Positions 1 through 5,708 are shown, counted from the stretch's first letter. The stretch is DNA of 5,812 nt from Candidatus Zixiibacteriota bacterium (GCA_030597645.1 JAUVRN010000145.1:1-5812); one strand, 5' to 3'. A program made the numbers and translations. Notes: generated by a model from the sequence alone, not told the origin.

Positions 1-89
1 AACATCATCAAATCGCGGACGTGGTAGCGCTCGCCGATCCAGCCGAACGCGCCGCTCAGGAGGCGGGACTCAGACGTCGCGGCTGACAT
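1..89 (-). CDS. Cytochrome b (bc/b6f-type complex), N-terminal fragment
   Basis: The ATG at 89 opens a frame that stays open to the window edge and gives 29 residues, ending GERYHVRDLMM. The stretch GAFGWIGERYHVRDL resembles the N-terminus of cytochrome b, where a W-x-x-E-R pattern comes before the first membrane span. Cytochrome b would hold two b hemes in the inner membrane and oxidise quinol together with the Rieske protein. The start overlaps the last 20 bases of the Rieske frame, the tight coupling expected within a bc operon, and an AAGGA sequence lies about 10 bases upstream. Heme-ligating histidines and the membrane spans lie outside the window, so the call rests on a short match plus position directly after a Rieske gene. 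Another membrane partner of the Rieske protein is possible but less likely. Confidence 0.7.
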   Translation of the reverse strand, partial: MSAATSESRLLSGAFGWIGERYHVRDLMM

Positions 90-507
90 AGACTTCGCCG
101 TCCTTGACGTGGACTTCATATTCGGTTAGCGGCCGCGGCGGCGGGCCGGGCGTAGTGGGGCCTTCCAGGTTGTAACGGCCGGTGTGGCGGGCGGATCTCG
201 TCGGTTTCCGATCCGCTTTCTACTGCACCGTGCAGTCGAGATGTGTGCAGGTGGCTTCAAACGCCCGCAGCTTGCCCTCCGCCGTGTGGACCAGGATGCC
301 GGGCTTGCGACCAAACTTGAAGATCCTGGCCGAGTCGGGCGGCGTGTCGGTCAGTGGTCCAACCTTGACGGAGGTCGCCTGGGGCTCCCGCGAAGGCGGA
401 GGCTGCAGATAGGCATAGAGCGGATAGACCACGGTCCCGAGCCAGGCGATCACCCCACCGCCCAGCAAGTAATCGAGAAACCGTCTGCGTGTTACCTGTT
501 CAGCCAA
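70..507 (-). pseudogene. Rieske iron-sulfur protein of a cytochrome bc-type complex, interrupted by an in-frame TAG and lacking the second cluster motif
   Basis: An intact protein would pass electrons from quinol to a cytochrome through a 2Fe-2S cluster on the periplasmic side. From a TTG at 507 the frame reads MAEQVTRRRFLDYLLG, a twin-arginine type N-terminus, followed by one membrane anchor (about residues 14-34) and the first Rieske box CTHLDC (residues 87-92, ligands C87 and H89). Codon 96 (bases 222-220) is TAG. The same frame then continues with Rieske-like sequence (HTGRYNLEGP, then PPPRPLTEYEVHVKDGEV) to a TGA at 70-72. Where the second box C-x-C-H should be, at the family-typical spacing of 12 residues, the frame reads S-A-R-H: only the histidine remains. 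The start is TTG rather than the ATG at 672 because a sigma70-like promoter (538-566) and a G5 Shine-Dalgarno (515-519) lie between them. Full length would be 145 residues, normal for small bacterial Rieske proteins. Either the gene is recently inactivated or the sequence has local errors near 182-222. Family assignment is firm. Confidence 0.87.
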
Positions 508-514
508 TCTGCTG

Positions 515-519
515 CCCCC
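515..519 (-). promoter_or_regulatory. Shine-Dalgarno (GGGGG) fixing the TTG start of the Rieske gene
   Basis: On the minus strand a GGGGG run lies 7 bases before the TTG at 507. It also falls inside the short leader implied by the promoter at 538-566. The pair supports TTG 507 over the ATG at 672, whose 55 extra residues are proline- and arginine-rich and look non-coding. Confidence 0.5.
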
Positions 520-537
520 GTAGATATCGTGGCGCTC

Positions 538-566
538 TTGATAGTGTTCCAGCCGGGGGGAGTCAA
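538..566 (-). promoter_or_regulatory. Candidate sigma70-type promoter for the Rieske/cytochrome b operon
   Basis: Minus-strand TTGACT (566-561, 5 of 6 to the -35 consensus) is separated by exactly 17 bases from TATCAA (543-538, 4 of 6 to the -10 consensus). Transcription would begin near 531, leaving a leader of about 24 bases with the G5 Shine-Dalgarno before the TTG start. The match is by eye only, and the sigma factors of this organism are unknown. Confidence 0.45.
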
Positions 567-600
567 GGGGTCCATCCACAGCCGGGCTCGCAGTTTGAGC

Positions 601-629
601 TTGCGAGGTCCCGGGGGGGCGCCTAACGT
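601..629 (+). promoter_or_regulatory. Weak candidate promoter for the NapC-like cytochrome gene
   Basis: TTGCGA (601-606) and TAACGT (624-629) are 17 bases apart, with 4 of 6 and 3 of 6 consensus matches. The -10 lies in an 8-base palindrome TAACGTTA (624-631). Nothing better was seen in the divergent region on this strand, so an alternative sigma factor or an activator may be involved. The leader would be about 50 bases and would contain the G-quadruplex motif at 647-678. Confidence 0.22.
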
Positions 630-646
630 TATCGGGTCGACAACGT

Positions 647-678
647 GGGAAGGGGCAGCATGGGCGGGTCATCGGGGG
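647..678 (+). promoter_or_regulatory. Canonical G-quadruplex motif over the ribosome-binding region
   Basis: Five G-tracts (3, 4, 3, 3 and 5 guanines at 647-649, 652-655, 662-664, 666-668 and 674-678) are separated by loops of 2, 6, 1 and 5 bases, satisfying the G3+N1-7 rule with a spare tract. The last tract is also the only Shine-Dalgarno-like sequence before the ATG at 689, with 10 bases between. In mRNA a folded quadruplex would hide the ribosome-binding site. The pattern is seen directly; folding and regulation are inferred. Confidence 0.4.
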
Positions 679-688
679 CTACCATACA

Positions 689-2197
689 ATGAGATTTCCA
701 AAGTCAACCTATAATCTGGTTTCCGCCGTCGGCGCGATCCTGGCGCTGGTGGCCACGCTTACGTTCGTGGTGCTCTTCACCGTCATCATCGTAACCGCAG
801 AGACGAACCCGTACACGGGCATCGTCCTCTACATGGTGACGCCGCTTTTTCTCTTTAGCGGCCTGGCGATGATCCCCATCGGGATGTGGCGCTACCATCG
901 CCGGCTCAAGCGGGGGGAGGCTGAGGAGGATTATGTCTGGCCGCACCTGGACCTGAACAGGCCCAGGCATCGCCGCGCCATGGCCTGGTTTGCGATATTG
1001 ACCGTCGCCCTCTTGCTTCTCACCGGCGTGGGCGCATACGGCACCTATCACTTCACCGAGTCCAACGCGTTCTGTGGCAAGACCTGTCACAACGTGATGC
1101 ACCCGGAATACATCGCGTACGAGCACTCGTCCCACGCCCGCGTGAAGTGCGTGGATTGTCATATCGGCTCGGGCGCCGGCTGGTATGCCAAATCAAAGAT
1201 CTCGGGTGCCTACCAGGTGTATGCCGTTCTGGCCAACAAGTACCCGAAGCCGATACCGACACCGATCCGGAATCTTCGCCCGGCCCAGGAGACGTGTGAA
1301 CAGTGTCACTGGCCGGAGCGCTTCTTCGGCGCGCAGCAGCGACAGTTCAATCACTACATGTACAACGACTCGTCGACGCACTGGCCCATCAACATGCTGA
1401 TCAAGGTGGGCGGGGGTGATCCCAAGACCGGTCAGACCGCGGGCATTCACTGGCACATGAACATCGGCGTCGATGTGGAGTACATTCACCGCGATGAACA
1501 GCGCCTCGACATTCCCTGGATTCGTATCACGGATCACACGACCGGGCGGGTCACGGTGTACGAAGACGAAGAGGATCCGCTCACGCCCGAGGAAGTCGCC
1601 GCCGCGACACCGCGCGGGATGGACTGCATGGATTGCCACAATCGGCCCAGCCACAAGTACCGTTCGCCGGATGATCAGATCGATCTCGCCATCCTGACCG
1701 GGCAAATCAGCCGTGAGTTACCCGAGATCAAGCAGATGGCGGTCGAGGCGATGATACTCGATCATGAGACGGAGACCGATGTGAATACCCGGATCGCCAA
1801 CTTCATAACGGATTACTACCGCCAGGAATACCCGGAGCTCTATGACAGCCAGCGACTCCGCGTGGCCGTGTCGGATGCCGTCGTGGCCACGCAGGATGCG
1901 TTTCATCGCAGCATCTTCCCGGACATGAAGGTCAGTTGGGCCGAGTACCCGGATCACATCGGGCATTTCCAGGTCCCCGGCTGTATGCGCTGTCACGATG
2001 GAAATCATACCAGCAAAGAAGGCCTGTCCCTCACGCACGACTGCAAAGCGTGTCACGCGATCATGTCGCAGGGCAGCGGCGATCGAGCGGAAGTATCCAC
2101 TACCCCCGAGGGACTTGATTTTGTCCATCCGGAAGATATCGGCGAAGCCTGGACGGAGATGGGCTGCTACGAATGCCACTCGGGTGTGCAGCCCTGA
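689..2197 (+). CDS. NapC/NirT-family heptaheme c-type cytochrome, membrane-anchored quinol dehydrogenase
   Basis: This 502-residue protein probably exchanges electrons between the membrane quinone pool and periplasmic cytochromes, the role known for the NapC/NirT/CymA family. Three hydrophobic spans (about residues 11-36, 44-68 and 98-119) come before a periplasmic part with seven heme sites. Heme 1 is CGKTCH (129-134), with three residues between the cysteines, followed by a methionine at 137 like the heme 1 methionine of NrfH-type proteins. The other six are CXXCH, starting at residues 154, 203, 313, 432, 452 and 493. Hemes 1-4 with the conserved blocks HSSHARVKCVDCHIG and NLRPAQETCEQCHWPE match the NapC core. 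Hemes 5-7 are a C-terminal extension that could lead electrons out to the next carrier. Ordinary NapC proteins are about 200 residues with four hemes and one anchor, so this is a large variant. It is the first gene of the conduit operon, 189 bases before the decaheme gene. Confidence 0.88.
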   Translation: MRFPKSTYNLVSAVGAILALVATLTFVVLFTVIIVTAETNPYTGIVLYMVTPLFLFSGLAMIPIGMWRYHRRLKRGEAEEDYVWPHLDLNRPRHRRAMAWFAILTVALLLLTGVGAYGTYHFTESNAFCGKTCHNVMHPEYIAYEHSSHARVKCVDCHIGSGAGWYAKSKISGAYQVYAVLANKYPKPIPTPIRNLRPAQETCEQCHWPERFFGAQQRQFNHYMYNDSSTHWPINMLIKVGGGDPKTGQTAGIHWHMNIGVDVEYIHRDEQRLDIPWIRITDHTTGRVTVYEDEEDPLTPEEVAAATPRGMDCMDCHNRPSHKYRSPDDQIDLAILTGQISRELPEIKQMAVEAMILDHETETDVNTRIANFITDYYRQEYPELYDSQRLRVAVSDAVVATQDAFHRSIFPDMKVSWAEYPDHIGHFQVPGCMRCHDGNHTSKEGLSLTHDCKACHAIMSQGSGDRAEVSTTPEGLDFVHPEDIGEAWTEMGCYECHSGVQP

Positions 2198-2214
2198 GGG
2201 CCCCCGGCGGCCCT
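2197..2214 (+). other. GC-rich hairpin at the stop codon of the NapC-like gene
   Basis: AGGGCC (2197-2202) and GGCCCT (2209-2214) form a perfect 6-bp stem with a 6-base loop, starting at the last base of the TGA stop. No T-tract follows, so it is a poor intrinsic terminator. It might protect the 3' end or cause partial termination, which would lower expression of the genes downstream. GC-rich stems of this size also arise by chance in such DNA. Confidence 0.3.
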
Positions 2215-2328
2215 GCCCGTGGGTACCCCTGCCGCTGAATAGCCACAGGTTGTTGCAGGGCAGGAGGGCGGCATTCCAGCACAGTGTCGGATTCGGTTTC
2301 GTAGAGGGATGCAACCAGGTGAGATTAG

Positions 2329-2352
2329 GTGCTTGACCTGCAAGTCAACCAC
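2329..2352. promoter_or_regulatory. Operator-like interrupted inverted repeat upstream of the decaheme cytochrome gene
   Basis: The core TTGACCTG/CAAGTCAA (2333-2348) is a 16-base palindrome with one mismatched pair. Adding one mismatch and then GTG/CAC on either side extends the symmetry to 24 bases, with 10 of 12 pairs matching. It ends 34 bases before the ATG at 2387. The left arm includes TTGACC, a possible -35, but only a weak -10 (GATTCA) follows at 17 bases. A dimeric regulator site controlling the decaheme-porin pair is the likeliest reading; a small RNA hairpin is the alternative. Confidence 0.35.
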
Positions 2353-2386
2353 TCCGATTCATAGCGCAGGAGAAAAGGGGATTAAG

Positions 2387-3337
2387 ATGGCACGGCACAG
2401 GAGCTTATGGCATCAGACGGCGCAGACGCTGTCGATCTGTCTTTTGCTTGCCGCCTTCGTATTGGCTTCCGCGTCCCTGGCACAGGTATCCGAACCCGAA
2501 GTGGATGATGAGACGTGTCTCGGCTGTCATGAAGACCATGCAGCCACGCTGGTGAACACGCCTCACCGTCTTGCGAGCGATCTGGAGAGCTCGGCAACGG
2601 GTGTGGCCTGCGCGAGCTGTCACGAAGGTGCGAGTGAGCACATAGACGATCCATCGATCGAAACCATCGGCAATCCCGCGCGGCAGCCGGATCAGGCCGT
2701 GTACATGGTCTGTGAAAACTGTCACACCGCACACCGGGAGCTGGACAACATCGGATTCGATCCTCATCTCAATTTTGGGCTGAACTGTGCGTCCTGCCAC
2801 ACGATTCACGGCGGGCAGCCCGGCCTGGTGGTCGATGAGCAATTCGCATTCTGTGGCGAGTGCCACGCGGCCCTGGCCTCGGAGTGGTACCGCACATCGG
2901 TGCACCCGGTGGCCGACGGACAGGTAACGTGCATCTCCTGTCACGACTTCACGGGTAAGCTGCAGCCGCAGTTCGGCAGCGGCCCGCAGGAAAACTGCTA
3001 CTCGTGCCACCCGATGCAGGCCGGCCCGTTTCCGTGGCCACACGAGGCCGCCAGTTCGTACCTGCCCCAGAGTGACGGGTGCACGTCTTGCCACATGCCC
3101 CACGGCAGCGCCAACGACCGGTTGCTCACGCAGCCCGGAGACGGCCTCTGCACGCAGTGCCACGGCACACCGCCCGCACACCGTACGATGCACGGCGGCA
3201 TCGGCGAGCAGTATATGTGCGCCGAGTGCCACGTCGCCGTGCACGGGTCCGACTACAACGAGCACCTGCTGGATCCTGACCTGGGAGCCAAGATCGGCGG
3301 CTCGCTGCCCTCGTGCTGGTGTCACGGCGTGAACTGA
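2387..3337 (+). CDS. DmsE/MtrA-family periplasmic decaheme c-type cytochrome
   Basis: This 316-residue protein matches the length and heme number of MtrA/PioA/DmsE, which carry electrons between the periplasm and an outer-membrane porin. Residues 1-32 form a Sec signal peptide (charged start, hydrophobic core, ASASLAQ before the mature part). Ten CXXCH sites start at residues 44, 75, 109, 134, 156, 182, 204, 232, 255 and 278. Histidines between motifs, such as HTAH, HTIH, HMPH and HVAVH, suit bis-His ligation. The C-terminus carries an odd eleventh site, CWCH (310-313). The ATG at 2387 is preferred over an ATG at 2309 because the signal peptide begins there and AGGAG plus AGGGG lie just upstream, while the longer form would place an unlikely 26 residues before the signal peptide. 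The porin gene follows after 13 bases, fitting a decaheme-porin pair. DmsE (anaerobic DMSO respiration) and MtrA/PioA cannot be separated by eye. Confidence 0.9.
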   Translation: MARHRSLWHQTAQTLSICLLLAAFVLASASLAQVSEPEVDDETCLGCHEDHAATLVNTPHRLASDLESSATGVACASCHEGASEHIDDPSIETIGNPARQPDQAVYMVCENCHTAHRELDNIGFDPHLNFGLNCASCHTIHGGQPGLVVDEQFAFCGECHAALASEWYRTSVHPVADGQVTCISCHDFTGKLQPQFGSGPQENCYSCHPMQAGPFPWPHEAASSYLPQSDGCTSCHMPHGSANDRLLTQPGDGLCTQCHGTPPAHRTMHGGIGEQYMCAECHVAVHGSDYNEHLLDPDLGAKIGGSLPSCWCHGVN

Positions 3338-3339
3338 CT

Positions 3340-3345
3340 AGGAGG
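3340..3345 (+). promoter_or_regulatory. Perfect Shine-Dalgarno (AGGAGG) for the porin gene
   Basis: AGGAGG lies 5 bases before the ATG at 3351 and just after the stop of the decaheme gene. It is the strongest ribosome-binding site in the window. The other genes rely on G-rich runs such as AAGGGG or GGGGG. Confidence 0.75.
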
Positions 3346-3350
3346 AACGC

Positions 3351-4919
3351 ATGAGACGGAGTCTATTCTTGACAGTGAGTCTGGGCGTTCTGGGTTCGGC
3401 GTCCGCGACGGTGGCATCCAGCTATACCGGCAAGCTCGCGCTCGGCTACGTCTGGATCGACGAAACCGGGAACCAGTCCGTCAACCAGCCGACGTTCAAC
3501 CTGTACGAGGGTATGGCGCTCTCGCTACGGCAGTTCCGATGGAACGCCTCCAACGGCATGTACGTATTCGGCGACCTCAAGAACATCACGCTCAACAACC
3601 GCAACGCACGCGCCGGCATCTCCAGGCCGGGGCAGTATTACCTGGCACTTCACACGCGTCAGTACCGTCGGATCTACAGCGCAGACGGCAGTCAAAACAC
3701 ACAGCGGTCGGTCAACGGCGGCAACGTCTGGTTCCAGCCGCATCGCAACATCCGCCTGTACGGCAACTACGACCTCACGTACAAGCGCGGGTCCATGGTC
3801 GAACTCTATGACCTGGACGTGCCCTCGATCGACCCGGTAGATTTCAAATACAGCCACTATCGTGCGGGTGTGCGGCTTTCCAAGAAGCAGAGCTCACTGG
3901 AGCTGGATTTTCGTGGCGCCAGCTACGATGATCAGAATGACAGTGCGACGACCGACTTTACCACCACGCGATACCGGTTATCGGGCCGCACCCCGATTCC
4001 GAAACTCGAGCGCCTGTGGGTTAATGCCGGGTTCGAACACTACGAGCGGAAGCGCGACGAGGGCGCATCGCTCAAGACCAACGTCGGGTGGGGTGGCCTG
4101 CGCTACAATTTCCCGAGAGGCTGGGCCGCACGGTACAGCCTCATCTGGGATCAGAGCCAGGCGACGACTGATCAGGCAGTCGTGGACAACGTCGTCAACT
4201 CATTCTCTGCCGAGAAAACCTGGGCGCGTAGAGGCGGCATCTCGGCGGGGTACCGCTATCGGTACAGGGACGACGTGTGGAACCGGATTACGGGCAACGG
4301 CTTCTTCGGTGCCGGCTGGCTGCGTCCGACACCCGCCTGGAACCTCCGGGCGGATTTCGGCACCACGAGCATGGATGGCCAAAAGAGCAATTTACTGACC
4401 GGCAACTATGACAACACCCGCGTGCGCGTCTCGGCGGCGTACTATGCGGCCTTCGGCAAACTGCGCGTCAAGTACGAGAACCGGAATCGCAAACAGGAGG
4501 ACATCGGCAGCCAGATCGATTTCAATCGCCTGGGCGCCGACCTGACGCTCAAGAACAAGCGCTACGGACGCCTGGTCGCCTCGTATACGTACATCCAGGG
4601 TGACTACACCAACGCCGAGAGCGCCTTTCTCTTCACCGACCACCTGTTCGATGGTCAGATTGAAACGGCCAACTGGAAGGGCATCGAAGTCCTGTTCGGC
4701 GGCAGTTACCTGCGGAGTCAGAAGAATCTCGACAACAGGCGCTACTCAGTGCGCGCGGGTGGGCGGTACACGTTCAAGAGCCGTTACGGCGTCGAAATCA
4801 TATACACATCCTACAGTTTCGATGACTTCAACGATGCCAATACTTCGGTCCTGTACACGCAATTCTACACGGCCAATATCGTGCAGGTGAACCTGATCAC
4901 GAATCTGGGAAGCCCATAA
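3351..4919 (+). CDS. Outer-membrane beta-barrel protein, MtrB/PioB-type porin partner of the decaheme cytochrome
   Basis: The 522-residue product starts with a signal peptide (about residues 1-20, ending SASA) and then shows the pattern of a large barrel: many short alternating polar/hydrophobic strands rich in Y, R, N, D and G (for example NIRLYGNYDLTYKRGS, GGISAGYRYRYRDD, GRLVASYTYIQGDY), with no later hydrophobic helix. It has no cysteine at all, so it binds no c heme and lacks the N-terminal CXXC of Shewanella MtrB. In known conduits MtrB/PioB sheathes the decaheme cytochrome so electrons cross the outer membrane. Position 13 bases after the decaheme gene is the main ground for this role. 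It is shorter than MtrB (about 700 residues) and ends in NLGSP rather than in the usual terminal aromatic residue of outer-membrane proteins. A different barrel family with the same partner role is possible. The operon ends here at the terminator. Confidence 0.72.
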   Translation: MRRSLFLTVSLGVLGSASATVASSYTGKLALGYVWIDETGNQSVNQPTFNLYEGMALSLRQFRWNASNGMYVFGDLKNITLNNRNARAGISRPGQYYLALHTRQYRRIYSADGSQNTQRSVNGGNVWFQPHRNIRLYGNYDLTYKRGSMVELYDLDVPSIDPVDFKYSHYRAGVRLSKKQSSLELDFRGASYDDQNDSATTDFTTTRYRLSGRTPIPKLERLWVNAGFEHYERKRDEGASLKTNVGWGGLRYNFPRGWAARYSLIWDQSQATTDQAVVDNVVNSFSAEKTWARRGGISAGYRYRYRDDVWNRITGNGFFGAGWLRPTPAWNLRADFGTTSMDGQKSNLLTGNYDNTRVRVSAAYYAAFGKLRVKYENRNRKQEDIGSQIDFNRLGADLTLKNKRYGRLVASYTYIQGDYTNAESAFLFTDHLFDGQIETANWKGIEVLFGGSYLRSQKNLDNRRYSVRAGGRYTFKSRYGVEIIYTSYSFDDFNDANTSVLYTQFYTANIVQVNLITNLGSP

Positions 4920-4975
4920 GGATCTGCAGCGGAAGGACGGCACGAAGACGTCACCGTGAGATGTACAGGCACCAC

Positions 4976-5011
4976 AAGAAAAGCCCACCCCGCAAGGGAT
5001 GGGCTTTTCTT
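4976..5011. terminator. Bidirectional intrinsic terminator between convergent genes
   Basis: AAGAAAAGCCCA (4976-4987) pairs perfectly with TGGGCTTTTCTT (5000-5011). Inside, after one C-A mismatch, CCC pairs with GGG around a GCAA loop, a GNRA-type tetraloop. The T-rich right arm plus TTTTA serves the plus-strand porin gene. The A-rich left arm gives the T-tract for the minus-strand c554-type gene, which ends 26 bases away at 5038. Confidence 0.93.
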
Positions 5012-5037
5012 TTATGATGGTCGTAGCGAATACCGAT

Positions 5038-5610
5038 CTACTCTTCAACCACCGGTGTCTTGTGCTCGATCTTGGCGAACATCTCGTCGAACTTGAATTC
5101 CTTGAAGGTCGGGCTTTCCTCGTTGTGGCACCCGACACAGGTCTTCTCGTCCGGCTTGAGCATGCCCACTTCGGCTACGTCCTGTTCACCGGCAGCGATC
5201 GCCTTCATGACCTTGTTCTTCCAGTAGTCACCACCTGCGCCGTGACAGCCCTCGCAGGTGACACCCTCGGTCGCGTCGTACTTCTTGTCCAGAAGCTCGG
5301 CTGCAACCCCGTGGCCGGTCACGTGACACTTGAGGCAGTCATCGGCCTTCTGGGGATCTTCGATGTCCTTGGCGGCCGCGATCTTCTTGGCCTCTTCCGA
5401 TGCCAGCACCTCGTACGCCTTGGCGTGGCTGGTCTCCAGCCACTTGTCGTACATCTCGCCCTTCTTGGCCGAATTGTGGCACATCTTGCACTTGGTGGCG
5501 CCGACGTACATGTGCCCCGCCTTGGCCTCCTCTTCCTGAGCCTGGGCCTGGACCACAAGCATCGCACCGAATGCCATGGCCATGATGAGTATGATCGATG
5601 TTCTTCGCAT
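5038..5610 (-). CDS. Secreted tetraheme cytochrome of the c554 type
   Basis: This 190-residue protein has a signal peptide (about residues 1-25, ending VVQAQAQ) and four CXXCH sites at residues 41-45 (CKMCH), 92-96 (CLKCH), 119-123 (CEGCH) and 158-162 (CVGCH). The surrounding blocks YVGATKCKMCH, DDCLKCHVTGHG, EGVTCEGCHGAGGDYWK and LKPDEKTCVGCHNEESPTF are typical of the cytochrome c554/c-prime family found in many uncultured bacteria. The lysine- and glutamate-rich surface suits a soluble periplasmic electron carrier. True c554 of nitrifiers takes electrons from hydroxylamine oxidoreductase, but no such gene is present here, so a shuttle role next to the conduit is more likely. An AAGGGGG run ends 10 bases before the ATG at 5610. 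It converges on the conduit operon and shares its terminator. The TAG at 5038 acts as a normal stop, because the frame runs straight into the terminator. Confidence 0.9.
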   Translation of the reverse strand: MRRTSIILIMAMAFGAMLVVQAQAQEEEAKAGHMYVGATKCKMCHNSAKKGEMYDKWLETSHAKAYEVLASEEAKKIAAAKDIEDPQKADDCLKCHVTGHGVAAELLDKKYDATEGVTCEGCHGAGGDYWKNKVMKAIAAGEQDVAEVGMLKPDEKTCVGCHNEESPTFKEFKFDEMFAKIEHKTPVVEE

Positions 5611-5673
5611 AGCTGGGAAACCCCCTTGTTGTTATTGCCAGGGCCGACGTCGCCGCCTGCCGGTGTTCACATT

Positions 5674-5708
5674 CTTATACAAAATAGAGAACCGGACGCT
5701 GAGGTCAA
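5674..5708 (-). promoter_or_regulatory. Candidate promoter region for the c554-type gene
   Basis: Minus-strand TTGACC (5708-5703, 5 of 6 to -35) is followed after 16 bases by TATTTT (5686-5681, 4 of 6). A better -10 match, TATAAG (5679-5674), lies just downstream but at 23-base spacing. This AT-rich patch stands out in GC-rich DNA. The -35 overlaps the stop codon of the preceding gene, so the cytochrome can be transcribed independently of it. Confidence 0.4.

Noticed and set aside
220..222. TAG read as an amino acid (stop-codon recoding) in the Rieske gene
   Set aside because: TAG works as a normal stop for the c554-type gene at 5038-5040, and readthrough would not restore the missing cysteines of the second cluster box.
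508..672. N-terminal extension of the Rieske frame back to an ATG at 672
   Set aside because: The extra 55 residues are proline- and arginine-rich with no resemblance to Rieske proteins. A promoter and a Shine-Dalgarno lie downstream of that ATG, and the membrane anchor with twin arginines begins right after the TTG at 507.
184..714. Plus-strand open frame of 176 codons across the Rieske gene and divergent region
   Set aside because: It is antisense to the Rieske gene, crosses the promoter region and overlaps the start of the NapC-like gene. The product resembles no known family.
2197..2280. Intrinsic terminator after the NapC-like gene
   Set aside because: The hairpin at 2197-2214 and a possible longer pairing of CCCTGCC near 2211 with GGCAGG-type sequence near 2265 both lack a T-tract, so termination is not supported.
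2309..2386. Upstream ATG at 2309 as start of the decaheme cytochrome
   Set aside because: It would put 26 residues before a clear signal peptide and run the coding frame through the inverted repeat. The ATG at 2387 has strong ribosome-binding sequences.
2405..3325. Long open frame of 306 codons on the minus strand opposite the decaheme gene
   Set aside because: It lies wholly antisense to a gene with ten heme motifs, shows no recognisable domain and has the valine/arginine-rich look of antisense frames in GC-rich DNA.
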